Position numbers and translations under genes: made by a program
Part shown: positions 31,756-41,639 of the stretch, piece after piece
Layout of the letters: each line of letters begins with the position of its first letter
Numbering within the stretch: position 1 is the stretch's first letter
IMG/VR virus record: IMGVR_UViG_3300025598_001488
Span: 1 to 46,202 of that record
Reading direction: 5' to 3' (one strand)
Length of the DNA stretch: 46,202 nt
Source of the DNA: a virus
The notes under the pieces: model-generated
Told to the model about the DNA's origin: nothing
What the model saw: the letters and a program-made list of their open reading frames with translations, nothing else
Databases searched by the model: none

Positions 31756-34700
31756 GACGAGCATAGTGTTCGCTTAACCAATCCCATTCACTTGTTAGCA
31801 TTAATGCTTCTTCATTTCCACCGCTTGCTGCATAATATTCTTCTGCGTGGGTAACTGCTAACTTTTGAATTTGTGCATTGTTACCATTAGCAACATTACG
31901 CCATGCCCATAGTCTATAATCATTTTCTACACTAGGGCTTTCTCTTCTATAGTGCAATATCTTGATAACTTCACGAAATGCTGTGCGCCAAGTTAACCAA
32001 TCATCACCTTCAAGGTTGGTTTCACTTATAGTAATTGGCACGGTCGTGTGACGTTGAGCAAGAGTCATGTCGAGTCCGCCTCTATTCTCATACATAAGTT
32101 GACAATGATATGCGATGGGTGCCATATGTCCATATTCAAGCCCGTTGTTTAAATTACGGTTATGGAAAATATAATGTTTAGGTTCTTGCCAAAAATCTGG
32201 TTGCCAATTTAATTCTGCAAAATTATCTAAGACATGACACTTGGCAAACACGGCAATGAACCACGGTGTATCGCTTTGGAATGCTGCCGCACGATATGCC
32301 TCTAGTCTACCTTTAATTCCACTGACTAATTTTGCATTTGGATGAACAGTTAATAACCTATTCCAGTTTTCATTTGCACAACTTTCTTTATTATCAATAA
32401 AGATTACATCAATAAGAATATCCGTGCCATATTCTGGATAACGAAGTAAGTATGGATATTCATATATTTCTTTATCAACAATGCAGTCACGAGGAACAAG
32501 ACAGGTGCTATTGCTGCGATTAAGGCTTACTACAGGTCTTTTTTCCCACAAGCAAACATCTGGATAATCTATAAAACTAGTATATGAGTATACTGTATAA
32601 ATTCCACGATTACGAGTTTGGTTATTCAAATCCCATGCTAAGCAATTGTCAGTAACCGATACAACAGGCCAACGTTTACGTTGTAGTGGTTCATGTGCAA
32701 AATTAAATTTTAATTTATCACTATTAAAACTAGGAACATGAACTAGGAATGTATCACCCTTCTCACATGTTCCACTTGGCCAACAATGTATTTGATCGCA
32801 TTGGTCAAGATCAGGCAACCAATTCCAATCAAAATTAGTATAATCACAAACATCACTATATATCCATAACCATTCACGGTTACTTTTGTTAACCGCCGCC
32901 TTAATAGATTCTTCCATTGTCGTAATGAGGCGAACTTGAAAATCTGCAACAAATGGATTATCAAACGTGTTGGTATTTAAAAAACACATATCAGCATATG
33001 TATCATTAAATTTAAGGTGTGATTCATGGTATTTGTAATCTATAAAATTTGCAATAGCATCACGGTGAATGAGAACTGTATAACTTAATTGTTTTTTGCC
33101 AGCCATAGTAAAAGAATGAATGTAGTTAGTGTCCCAACCATCAGGCAACCACTCAAAATCCCATTTACTATAATCAATACGGCGGTCAGCAATCCACGTC
33201 CATTCATTTCCCATAGCTAAATTTTTAATAGTTTCAAGATTAAATGTATTAGTATAATCTTGCCAATAAATGACAGGACGAACTTGTGGCAAAAAACGTA
33301 AATTACTGCGATGATATATTGTTTTTGGATTGGTAATATTTGTGTTTATGAGTTTAGTATACCCAAGATGCTGCGTGCCCGCCATACAAAAAACATGGGT
33401 TTTATCTGCATCCCAAGCATCGGGCAACCAGTCAAAATCAAAATTTGTATAATCAATGCGATCATCTGTCACCCATACCCACTCATCATTTTCAATATCG
33501 CTTTTAAATCGTAATTGTGTTGTATGATATTTTGTTTCAATACTTGCAATTTTAGTGTTGCGCAAAAAAGTATAACATAGCTGCTCAGTACCACGCATTG
33601 CAAAAGCATGTGTTTTGTTAATATCCCATTCGTCTGGTAACCAATTAAAGTCAAAACCAGTATAATCAATACGATCATCTGTTATCCACACCCACTCATC
33701 ATTTGGTTTTTTAAAATCAAATTTTAAGTTAGATTTATGATATTTTGTTGTTGTTGTAGATTTAACTTTAGTATTGGTTAAAAATGTATAGGCTAGCTGT
33801 TTTGTACCTTGCATAGTAAAAGCATGTTTTTTATTAATATCCCACGCATCAGGCAACCAAGTAAAATCAAAGTCATTATAATCTATGCGGTCATCTGTAA
33901 CCCAAACCCATTCGTCATTGGGTTTATTAGGATCAAAAAATAATTTTGCATCATGATACTTTATTTCTTTGCTAGAAATCTTAGTATTGTGCAAAAAGGT
34001 ATAAGCAAGTTGCGTTGTCCCATTCATGGTAAAGGCATGTGTTTTGTTTATGTCCCACGCATCAGGCAACCAATTGAAATTAAAATTGCTATAATCAATA
34101 CGATCATCTGTAACCCAAACCCATTCGTTATCAGTGGGCAATAGCGAATGCACTTTCTCAATTTCTTTAAAGAGCAAATAAGAATTGTGATATACACGCT
34201 CATTAGTGCATCCTTTACGCATTAAACGTGTATACGATAGTTGTTCGGCACCCCACATGCAAAACTCATGAATCTTATCAGCTTCCCATGCATCTGGTAG
34301 CCAGTTAAAATTAAAATCACTATAATCTATACGACTGTCAGCAATCCAATTCCATTCATAAGGAGAGTTATTTAAATCATCCATATCATACCAAATGCCA
34401 ACAGATTTAAATTGCAAATTACTAGTATGATATTTTTTTTCTTCACCAATGCATACACTTGTATAGGATAGTTGTGTAGTTCCTCTCATAGCAAAATGAT
34501 GTTGTTTACCCCAATCCCAAACATCGGGGTACCATTTAAAATTAAATTCATCATAGCATACCTGTTCACTTGTAACCCATTGCGGAAGTTTTATGATGTT
34601 TAATACCTCATCATGGTAACACATTTCGCCATTATTTTCAATTGGTATTAACCAAGTTGTGTAGCACTGTGGATTATCATGACTTGCCCATGCATGTAGC

Positions 34701-34867
34701 ATGTGAGCCTGATGACGATGCGGCATAAAACGTAAATTAAAATTGTTATAATCAACGGCACGATGACACAACCAAATATATTCTGTTTTGCTGCTAGCTA
34801 TTGCTTTAGCAATTAATTTATTAATATCCGTGCAATCTTCATAATCATACCAATAGGTATCAAACAT
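31736..34867 (-). CDS. 1043-residue tandem-repeat protein with GT-like C-terminus
   Basis: Last gene of the minus-strand operon. At least eight divergent repeats start near residues 97, 171, 248, 319, 391, 462, 555 and 665, with a fainter one near 30. The best-conserved unit is W-V-W-V-T-D-D-R-I-D-Y, F-x-F-x-W-L-P-D-A-W-D, H-x-F-x-M-x-G-T-x-Q-L-x-Y-T, then Y-H-x-S-x-L-x-F, about 71-77 residues per period. Residues 815-1043 resemble the product of 45105-44167, a glycosyltransferase-like protein, and the repeats resemble that protein's central DGD...WRAKN...GNGG segment. The C-terminal copy lacks the DGD (reads FIAVFAKCHV), so it may bind rather than catalyse. No signal peptide. Function unknown. 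Confidence 0.85.
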   Translation of the reverse strand: MFDTYWYDYEDCTDINKLIAKAIASSKTEYIWLCHRAVDYNNFNLRFMPHRHQAHMLHAWASHDNPQCYTTWLIPIENNGEMCYHDEVLNIIKLPQWVTSEQVCYDEFNFKWYPDVWDWGKQHHFAMRGTTQLSYTSVCIGEEKKYHTSNLQFKSVGIWYDMDDLNNSPYEWNWIADSRIDYSDFNFNWLPDAWEADKIHEFCMWGAEQLSYTRLMRKGCTNERVYHNSYLLFKEIEKVHSLLPTDNEWVWVTDDRIDYSNFNFNWLPDAWDINKTHAFTMNGTTQLAYTFLHNTKISSKEIKYHDAKLFFDPNKPNDEWVWVTDDRIDYNDFDFTWLPDAWDINKKHAFTMQGTKQLAYTFLTNTKVKSTTTTKYHKSNLKFDFKKPNDEWVWITDDRIDYTGFDFNWLPDEWDINKTHAFAMRGTEQLCYTFLRNTKIASIETKYHTTQLRFKSDIENDEWVWVTDDRIDYTNFDFDWLPDAWDADKTHVFCMAGTQHLGYTKLINTNITNPKTIYHRSNLRFLPQVRPVIYWQDYTNTFNLETIKNLAMGNEWTWIADRRIDYSKWDFEWLPDGWDTNYIHSFTMAGKKQLSYTVLIHRDAIANFIDYKYHESHLKFNDTYADMCFLNTNTFDNPFVADFQVRLITTMEESIKAAVNKSNREWLWIYSDVCDYTNFDWNWLPDLDQCDQIHCWPSGTCEKGDTFLVHVPSFNSDKLKFNFAHEPLQRKRWPVVSVTDNCLAWDLNNQTRNRGIYTVYSYTSFIDYPDVCLWEKRPVVSLNRSNSTCLVPRDCIVDKEIYEYPYLLRYPEYGTDILIDVIFIDNKESCANENWNRLLTVHPNAKLVSGIKGRLEAYRAAAFQSDTPWFIAVFAKCHVLDNFAELNWQPDFWQEPKHYIFHNRNLNNGLEYGHMAPIAYHCQLMYENRGGLDMTLAQRHTTVPITISETNLEGDDWLTWRTAFREVIKILHYRRESPSVENDYRLWAWRNVANGNNAQIQKLAVTHAEEYYAASGGNEEALMLTSEWDWLSEHYARLILQPV
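33008..34579 (-). repeat. Protein-coding repeat array (R1-R7)
   Basis: Seven consecutive repeat units of the 1043-residue protein, the central four (residues 248-525, DNA 34126-33293) being most alike. The DNA is recognisably repeated (for example the CATCxGGxAACCA and CATCTGT segments recur), but codons differ, so these are not recent duplications. Confidence 0.85.
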
Positions 34868-35981
34868 AAGTTTTATAACCTGGCATTAAATAGTTAATTT
34901 GACGCTGTTCATAATCATCATCCGCCCAACTATAATCATAAATTGCTTTGATTCCATCTACTTCAATACTATAAATGTCTAGTTTATCACTCATTATATT
35001 CCAAATTTTATAAGGATCATGAGTTCCAAAGCTACTTTCTAAATCAACATGACCTAATTCAAGATATCCTAAACTTAAATTAACATCGGACGGGTCATAT
35101 CCTTCACGACGTAACCACTCTGTAAACGCATCTTGGGTTTTTTTATGCCAAGCATGTTGGCTATATATTACATCACGTCCCCACTCAACATCAAATTCAC
35201 CACTATAGTACTGTAAATGAGTAATCGCATCGCATGTTGTTTGGTCCAAATGAGGAGCGCCTTCGTCATGAAAAACTTCTATTAAGGTTTTGCCAATCTG
35301 CGTCCAATGCATATAAACATGGGCAAATCTGCGGTCATATCCATTAATTGTAAAACCTGTACGATGTTCATCTTTTAAATATTGTCGTGTTGCATTTAAA
35401 AATGTTGTAATTTGACTTGGACGCACCCAATCAGGTGCATAATATTCTTTTCTAATGCTTAAACAGAGTGTTTCAATTTCATGACAAAGATTATTAATTT
35501 GTCTAATACTATATTTTACTTCTGGTGTTGCAAATTTATAATATAGACTTAAATTTTCAACCGTTCCTTGTAAGCGTTCAAAATAATTATGAACTTCATT
35601 CATTACATCATGATTAGGTCCACCGCCCCGTTTATTTGGTTCATCTATGCCGGTAATCGGTATCATAATATCATTTGCGGTATAATTAGTGCGAATATTA
35701 AATGGTGTTAATCCAATACTTTGCCAAATTCCAGTTTGATTAAAATTCCAAATTCTAGTTGCATGTTTTGTTAATTCGGACGCGAGGTAGTCAAGATTTC
35801 TTTGTGTCTTTGGCCAACCATGCCAGCAATAATTTTTTTCAAGTTCGCTATTCTTTTGTAATTCAAGTTTAAGAGCATCTACCCAATCACGTGCCAATTG
35901 GCTATTATTTGGTTTAATATAATACGTAAGCATATCATTCTTGCTTACTGGATTACGAATTGTTACTGCTATCTTGCTCAT
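34860..35981 (-). CDS. Conserved unknown protein of the radical SAM operon
   Basis: 373 residues from the ATG overlapping the upstream stop (TAATG); the longer form from 35999 lies inside that gene. No cysteine clusters. A distinctive C-terminal segment reads LQYYSGEFDVEWGRDV, then DAFTEWLRREGYDPSD, LSLGYLELGHVDLESSFGTH and KLDIYSIEVDGIKAIYDYSW. I believe similar proteins occur beside radical SAM and glycosyltransferase-like genes in marine phages, but know no function. Overlaps the repeat-protein start by eight bases. Confidence 0.75.
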   Translation of the reverse strand: MSKIAVTIRNPVSKNDMLTYYIKPNNSQLARDWVDALKLELQKNSELEKNYCWHGWPKTQRNLDYLASELTKHATRIWNFNQTGIWQSIGLTPFNIRTNYTANDIMIPITGIDEPNKRGGGPNHDVMNEVHNYFERLQGTVENLSLYYKFATPEVKYSIRQINNLCHEIETLCLSIRKEYYAPDWVRPSQITTFLNATRQYLKDEHRTGFTINGYDRRFAHVYMHWTQIGKTLIEVFHDEGAPHLDQTTCDAITHLQYYSGEFDVEWGRDVIYSQHAWHKKTQDAFTEWLRREGYDPSDVNLSLGYLELGHVDLESSFGTHDPYKIWNIMSDKLDIYSIEVDGIKAIYDYSWADDDYEQRQINYLMPGYKTYV

Positions 35982-37273
35982 TATATATTTTTCCACCAAT
36001 CCAAGACATCACCTGTTAGGATATCTTCCATCTTTATCTTAGCATCTTTTCTCAGTGATTCCAATTTTAAAAGATGTGCTTTACCCTTAATTGCCTCTCG
36101 CTTATAGGTATCAGGAAATTGTTCCGCAAAGGTAGGACGGCTTTTAAGGTGTTCTAACGTGTCCCATAAGCTGCGTGTGCGATGAGTAATTAGTGGTTTA
36201 ATACGTGCCTGTATGCCCTCTAAGAGCGGTTCTAATACCATTCTAGGCAGTGCAAGAGGACTTAATACTATATCAGGAGAAAAGGCAAATACTACCTTAC
36301 TCAGCAGTTCTACATTTAGTTCATCGGATAAATTGATAATATTCTCAAGGTCAAAAAGACCAGGTAAAGTAAGAGTAAAATCAATACGCATTTGTCTAGG
36401 GTTTTTTGAAGATTCAACCCCCCGTCGAAAGCTATTATACCACTCGCTATAATTAAGACCAGTCCTAACATATTCACCAATTGCTCCTGTTCCGTCTAAA
36501 CTTGCGCATATTTCCCAGTGTGGAAAGTTTTGAAGAAGTTCCCATAAAGTTCCCTCTTTGTCTTGGCAATAACTTAAGTTTGTATTATATCTTACACGAA
36601 CTTGATGGGCATAGTCAAGTGCTATTATTCTACGCATAAATGCCCAATGCTCGTCATATAATAGTGGTTCACCACCAACCCAATAGATTTCACGCACACT
36701 TTTATTTTCAATAGCTTCACGAAACTCTGGTATTACTACATCACGAGTAAAGTCACGAATAGCATGACGGTTTTTAGGTTGCATCCAGTGATTTTTTGGG
36801 TTAGACAAATCAACCATATTGTTTTTACGAACTTCAACTTCCCATGCACTACTCAACATATCGCCACACATGCGGCACTTGAAGTTACATACATTGCTAT
36901 AGCGATAGTCCCAAGAGATAGGTTCTAAGGTCGTGTAGCCATTGCTATCTGTAGAAGAAATAATGTCCCCTCGTAAATTCCCAAAGAGGTTCCCAAAATA
37001 ATCACGATATACAGAAGTGTTAAGCAACTTTTTATCACATACTTCGCAAGCAGAAGGAACCACACCAGCCAACCACTGTTTTCTAATTTCTCTAATATGT
37101 TCGCCATTCCACCAATCTTTTAATGTAAGTGGCGTAAACTCACCATCGCCACCAGCAGTATCGATATACTGTTGAAAATTTTGTGCAGGTTCACGAGAAG
37201 CACAGCATAATCGACGTTCTCCTTGTGGAGAAATGTACGTATGCGTAAATGGAGCCAAGCAAAAATCATTCAT
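35981..37273 (-). CDS. Radical SAM protein, N-terminal twitch/SPASM-like (group 3)
   Basis: 430 residues from ATG 37273 (the longer ORF uses TTG). Core cysteines C129/C133/C136 (CNFKCRMC), GGE in WVGGEPLLY. The N-terminal set is C5, C23-C24 (RRLCCAS) and C76/C79 (CEVC), with LAPFTH and W-W-N-G-E-H-I-R-x-I-R between, like the SPASM/twitch pattern but ahead of the core. It overlaps both neighbours by a few bases. Substrate unknown. Confidence 0.88.
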   Translation of the reverse strand: MNDFCLAPFTHTYISPQGERRLCCASREPAQNFQQYIDTAGGDGEFTPLTLKDWWNGEHIREIRKQWLAGVVPSACEVCDKKLLNTSVYRDYFGNLFGNLRGDIISSTDSNGYTTLEPISWDYRYSNVCNFKCRMCGDMLSSAWEVEVRKNNMVDLSNPKNHWMQPKNRHAIRDFTRDVVIPEFREAIENKSVREIYWVGGEPLLYDEHWAFMRRIIALDYAHQVRVRYNTNLSYCQDKEGTLWELLQNFPHWEICASLDGTGAIGEYVRTGLNYSEWYNSFRRGVESSKNPRQMRIDFTLTLPGLFDLENIINLSDELNVELLSKVVFAFSPDIVLSPLALPRMVLEPLLEGIQARIKPLITHRTRSLWDTLEHLKSRPTFAEQFPDTYKREAIKGKAHLLKLESLRKDAKIKMEDILTGDVLDWWKNI

Positions 37274-38429
37274 AACCAATTGCCGCTGCTATCTCTGGAT
37301 GATGATCACTGAACTTTTGATTACGCTGTACATCACTATTCTTTAATGTCTGAACAAGTTTTGAACAATCACTGCCTTCGCCTTGTAACATGAACTGCAA
37401 CAAATTAGCAACTTCATCGCTATATGGTCCGCTATAATTTTGCAGCTTGTTGTAGATTAGTGTCTTTGCACCATCATTTAGACGAGCGATACTAAAATGC
37501 CATGCGTCATGTAACACATTAAAATAAACATAATCAAAACGTTGTTGCGCAATCCATTCACACATTTCATCAATATAATAAAAATTTTGCACATTTGAAG
37601 TCATACATAGTTGTAACTTGATATTGGTATTGGCATCACGCAAATCATAAAAACGTTGTAGATTATCCATAGCTTTATCCCAATTAGCGCCATAACGTTG
37701 GTATTCAAACCGTGAACCAATATCATCTATACTAACCGCTATTTCTACTGTTTTAAAATATGGCCACAATTCTAAACCCCGTTTTGGAAAAGTAGTAACA
37801 TTTGTATTATAATGAATTTCAATATCACTAGCATATCCCATTTTAACAGCAATTTCTAACAATGTAAAGTGTTCATCAATTAAAAAAGGTTCGCCACCAG
37901 TAAATTCAAAATATTTTGTGCGTGATAATAATTGAGTTAAATCTTCCCAAAAATTTTGTGCTTCACGAGGCCAACGACCTAACTCAAGATTTTTACGTGC
38001 AGTAATATTATTTGGATGAATATCTATTTCTTCTTGTGCCCATTTTGAACTACTAAAACTTCCACATATACGACACTTCAAGTTACATATATTACCAAGT
38101 TTTAAATCAAGAAACATTAATTTGCTATCATCTATACTAGTAAAACTCATATCTTTTATAATGTCTTTAAGTCTAGTTAAACTATTCATACGTTTACTAG
38201 TTCTGCCACTATCTTCTTCTGCCCAGCAACGATTGCAATTTGCTGGTTTTTCACCATTTAAAAAACTTTCTCGTAGGTTTTTCATATATGGACTGTTAAA
38301 TGCTTCTGTTAACGTATTTGTTTTTAAATCAATATCTGGTATAGTTTCATGACTTAGACAACATACCTTACATTTACCAATAGAATCAGCCTCAATACTT
38401 ACAAACGGCAATACACAAAAATTATCCAT
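37266..38429 (-). CDS. Radical SAM protein, N-terminal twitch/SPASM-like (group 3)
   Basis: 387 residues, AGGAA before the ATG. N-terminal cysteines C5, C23-C24, C65/C68 (MDNFCVLPFVSIEADSIGKC, KVCCLSHE, CNRCWAEEDSG), core C115/C119/C122 (CNLKCRIC), GGE in FTGGEPFLI, and SIDDIGSRFEYQRYGANW as in other SAM-fold strands. Its order of motifs matches the neighbouring group 3 enzymes, implying paralogous duplication. Overlaps neighbours by eight bases. Confidence 0.88.
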   Translation of the reverse strand: MDNFCVLPFVSIEADSIGKCKVCCLSHETIPDIDLKTNTLTEAFNSPYMKNLRESFLNGEKPANCNRCWAEEDSGRTSKRMNSLTRLKDIIKDMSFTSIDDSKLMFLDLKLGNICNLKCRICGSFSSSKWAQEEIDIHPNNITARKNLELGRWPREAQNFWEDLTQLLSRTKYFEFTGGEPFLIDEHFTLLEIAVKMGYASDIEIHYNTNVTTFPKRGLELWPYFKTVEIAVSIDDIGSRFEYQRYGANWDKAMDNLQRFYDLRDANTNIKLQLCMTSNVQNFYYIDEMCEWIAQQRFDYVYFNVLHDAWHFSIARLNDGAKTLIYNKLQNYSGPYSDEVANLLQFMLQGEGSDCSKLVQTLKNSDVQRNQKFSDHHPEIAAAIGYE

Positions 38430-39726
38430 GTAACATTCCTAATTGAGGAACAACATCAAGCAATTTTTCACCACGAATTGTGTCCATTTTATTTGTGCGA
38501 TCCCAAAACTGTGGTATAAGATGCGACTTATCATCTGCCATCATAAAATTGATAGCACTTTCAAAACCAGTAGTTGCTCTTTTTAACCTATCTAATGGTG
38601 TTAGCCACTTGATATGTTCAAGATACAATTCTTGAATATCTAATTTGTATTGAAATGGTAGAATATCTATTCTAAAAAATGGTGGGTCTTGTAAAATATT
38701 AACGTGCAAATCTTGTGGTTTTAAGAAACCTTTGGCAACCCAATCACGATGAAAACTTGGTAATTGTAGTGCATTCATTACGCTTAGTGTTGGACTAATA
38801 TAAAAATCAACATGCGGACATATGCGCAACATTTCTTCTCGATTGCGTTCGGTTTTTGCCCACACAGTTCCTTTGCGTACTAATTCTGCAAGTGGTCCCA
38901 TCGCATCAAGGCTTGCTCCTACACAAACATCTGTAAACTCATTCCAAAGTTCTAATACATTTTGTTTTCTATAACGTAATTCACTGAAATTAGTATTATA
39001 GGTAAGTCTTACATTATTTTTGCCTTTTTTAAGAAGTGCATCAAGAATACGATAATGTTCTTCCATAATTAACGGCTCTCCGCCCGCAAAGTAAATATGT
39101 TCAACATAATCAAGATGCGGTTCAAGTTGCTCCCATACGTCCAGTTGAGTGCGTCCGGCATATTCGATTCGTGCACTTCTTTTTTTAAATTTTTCAGCAT
39201 TACCACCATTCATTTCAATCAGTTTTAATTGATCATCATACCAATTTGAACTAAAAATATGACCACAACTGCGGCAACGAAAGTTGCAAAGATTTGAAAA
39301 ACGAATATCCCAATAAGACAAAGTAAGTTCTTCAAGATGACCGTTGGATTCGGTATTATCTACACGGCTAATATGATGACCAAATCTTTTATTAAAGCTA
39401 TTGCGCATGCTGAAAAAACCCGCCTCTTCTTGCTCATAACACTTTTTACAAGCACCACATTTTTTTTCTGTTAACATGTTTGTTCTAGTTTGACGCATAG
39501 CATCACTATTCCAAACTTCTTTAATTGTAGATTCTCGCAGATTGCCTATTGAATGATCCATTTCAGCAGCACAGCAAATATATGCTGGACCCGTTGGAAA
39601 TGCATGTAAATGAGTCCAAGGCAGCATGCAAAAAGTTTTGCTTTCCATTAGCAAGAACTTTTGTCGTTCATTAAGTTCTTCTACAGTAATAAATTCAGGT
39701 GTACGTTCGTTGTAATTATAAGTCAT
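38422..39726 (-). CDS. Radical SAM protein, N-terminal twitch/SPASM-like (group 3)
   Basis: 434 residues. N-terminal cysteines C33, C51-C52, then C90/C93/C96 (FCMLPWTHLHAFPTGPAYIC, then KCGACKKC); an extra cysteine pair is present here. Between them lies IGNLRESTIKEVWNSDAMRQ, a pattern typical of SPASM-type domains. Core C147/C151/C154 (CNFRCRSC), GGE in YFAGGEPLIM. Overlaps the upstream gene by 11 bases and the downstream one by eight. Confidence 0.88.
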   Translation of the reverse strand: MTYNYNERTPEFITVEELNERQKFLLMESKTFCMLPWTHLHAFPTGPAYICCAAEMDHSIGNLRESTIKEVWNSDAMRQTRTNMLTEKKCGACKKCYEQEEAGFFSMRNSFNKRFGHHISRVDNTESNGHLEELTLSYWDIRFSNLCNFRCRSCGHIFSSNWYDDQLKLIEMNGGNAEKFKKRSARIEYAGRTQLDVWEQLEPHLDYVEHIYFAGGEPLIMEEHYRILDALLKKGKNNVRLTYNTNFSELRYRKQNVLELWNEFTDVCVGASLDAMGPLAELVRKGTVWAKTERNREEMLRICPHVDFYISPTLSVMNALQLPSFHRDWVAKGFLKPQDLHVNILQDPPFFRIDILPFQYKLDIQELYLEHIKWLTPLDRLKRATTGFESAINFMMADDKSHLIPQFWDRTNKMDTIRGEKLLDVVPQLGMLHG

Positions 39727-41068
39727 TATACCAATCTGCTAATTCAGGAAATGTTTCAATCAAATTTTTGTCACGTCGTTCATCATACTGTTTATAAAAT
39801 GTTTTAAAATCTTTTTCTAATATTTCTAGTGGACTTGCACCAGTATGTGGCAATGTAACAGTATTTAAGTATTCTACAAGACGACGGATATGTTCTATTT
39901 CCATTTGATGTAGATAATATCCATCGCTATACTTTTCTAAAAATACATTGAGTTTATCTACACATTCTTTTTTTATGTAATCAGGCATTACCGTAGGACT
40001 TTGAAAACTAGGAAAACGCAATATATTAAGAGTGACAGTAACAGCATCACGTCCACGACCAACTTTAATATCCATTAAATGGTCTAAAAACTTAGGAAGA
40101 TTGGGTAAACACAGTCCATTAATAGTTGCCATAACATGCATTTTAATGCCAGCAGATTGCAGCGCCAATAGGTTATCTATCCATTGTTTATAATCTAAAC
40201 CATCACGAATATATTCTGCTTGTTGTCCAAAACTTTCGCAACTTGTATAAATTTCAAGATCAGGTATATCCTTAACCTTATCAATAAATTCTTTTAATTT
40301 TTCTTTAATCATGCCAAGATTACTATTGATTGCTAGTTTTGTTTGACTTTTACCCACATTTTCTTTGAACCAATCTAGTAGTTGCCATGTATGTCCACTC
40401 ATGAGTGGTTCACCACCTGTAATACGCAATTCACGCAAGGTTTTATGCAAATCACTTTCCCACCACTTGAAAAATGCTTCTACATAAGGGTTAGTATCTG
40501 TATACCCATAGAGTTGGCTGTTGTCGTGAGCATGTGTAAAATGATTACGCCCATCGCTAACCAACCCGCTATAACCGCCATTCGTCTTAACATCTCGGAC
40601 CCAGGTAGAACTAAATGCAGGATTACAATAAGAGCAGGCAAAATTGCAAGTGCGGTCAAAGGCTATCTCCAATGTTCTAAGATTTACATCACTTTCACTA
40701 GAAAGATTAAATGCATCATTTAATTCTTCTTCACTGTATATCATCGTTTTATATGGTCTGTCACTAATAGCAGTTGCGCTACTATCTTCAATTTTCCAAC
40801 AATATTCACAACCACTTGGTCGCTTGCCATTTTGCATCTGGCGTCTTTGTTCTTTTTTTTCGGGAGTATTATGTAGAGCAGCAGGATTTGCTAATACTTG
40901 TTCAACACTAACTTGATGTGGCAAGGGATGATGACAACTTGTTGTTTGACCACTACCTAACCATATAGTTGCGTTATACCATTTTGCACCACAAAATGAT
41001 ACACTCTTGGTATCTAATACACGCTGTTTATATTCTAGAAAACTTTCGTCTGGTCGCTTACTTCGCAT
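39716..41068 (-). CDS. Radical SAM protein, N-terminal twitch/SPASM-like (group 1)
   Basis: 450 residues. N-terminal C26-x-x-KW, IWLGSGQTTSCHH (C45), NPAALHNTPEKK and C87/C90 (GCEYCWKIE), then a conserved SDRPY. Core C141/C145/C148 (CNFACSYC), GGE in LRITGGEPLM. C-terminus YDERRDKNLIETFPELADWY, shared with the enzyme at 44201-42762 and, more weakly, with 7948-9189. Clearly paralogous to those two. Overlaps SDR by 11 bases. Confidence 0.88.
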   Translation of the reverse strand: MRSKRPDESFLEYKQRVLDTKSVSFCGAKWYNATIWLGSGQTTSCHHPLPHQVSVEQVLANPAALHNTPEKKEQRRQMQNGKRPSGCEYCWKIEDSSATAISDRPYKTMIYSEEELNDAFNLSSESDVNLRTLEIAFDRTCNFACSYCNPAFSSTWVRDVKTNGGYSGLVSDGRNHFTHAHDNSQLYGYTDTNPYVEAFFKWWESDLHKTLRELRITGGEPLMSGHTWQLLDWFKENVGKSQTKLAINSNLGMIKEKLKEFIDKVKDIPDLEIYTSCESFGQQAEYIRDGLDYKQWIDNLLALQSAGIKMHVMATINGLCLPNLPKFLDHLMDIKVGRGRDAVTVTLNILRFPSFQSPTVMPDYIKKECVDKLNVFLEKYSDGYYLHQMEIEHIRRLVEYLNTVTLPHTGASPLEILEKDFKTFYKQYDERRDKNLIETFPELADWYNDL

Positions 41069-41639
41069 TAAAATTCACATAAAAGGTAGTTTCTTCAACA
41101 CATGTATTTTCAGATAGATTAGCAATAAACTTAATATATTCAGCAACATTGCTGCATGATATTCCGTTACCTGTCCAACTTTCTCTGCTACGAGATAGTG
41201 GAGTATCCAATCTATCTAATGTAATTAGAGTTGTTTTAAATAGTACTAAATTATTTTTAAATGCAGCAGTGCATTGTTTGCTAGCAAATTCAAGTGCAGC
41301 TTTTGCTGTGCGATAAGTTTCAAAACTTGGCTCAGGTGCAACAATATATTTACTACCAACACTGCCAATATTAATAATCCACCCACTTTTATTTGCAGAT
41401 TTCCATTTTTCATATACAGCAAGAAGTACATTTACTTGACCAAAGTTAGCCCACTGTTCCTGTGGTGGTCCGTCAAATGCATTATTAATAAATATATCGT
41501 GTTGTAAACTAAGTTCGGCAATTTCGTTTACATTTTTTGTAATGTCGTAGCCAGTTGATCTACTGATGCCGTGACCCCCTAACTGATTACACAATTCTAA
41601 ACCTAGCCCACGATTACCGCCTGTAATTAAATAACTCAT
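41058..41639 (-). CDS. Short-chain dehydrogenase/reductase
   Basis: 193 residues, slightly short for a classical SDR. TGGNRGLG (6-13) binds NAD(P), NNAF lies at 52-55, S93 in INIGSVGS, and the catalytic Y109-x3-K113 (YRTAK) is intact. It overlaps the upstream radical SAM stop (ATGA) and the next gene. A redox step on the operon's product, sugar or modified peptide, is a fair inference. Confidence 0.85.
   Translation of the reverse strand: MSYLITGGNRGLGLELCNQLGGHGISRSTGYDITKNVNEIAELSLQHDIFINNAFDGPPQEQWANFGQVNVLLAVYEKWKSANKSGWIINIGSVGSKYIVAPEPSFETYRTAKAALEFASKQCTAAFKNNLVLFKTTLITLDRLDTPLSRSRESWTGNGISCSNVAEYIKFIANLSENTCVEETTFYVNFNAK

Noticed and set aside
31740-31760. Bidirectional terminator between the converging genes
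   Set aside because: No inverted repeat with a T-tract is present at the overlap.
33008-34579. Regular DNA repeats as a CRISPR array or diversity-generating target
   Set aside because: The repeats are long, in frame, divergent at codon level and code for a protein; there are no spacers, Cas genes, reverse transcriptase or template repeat in the window.
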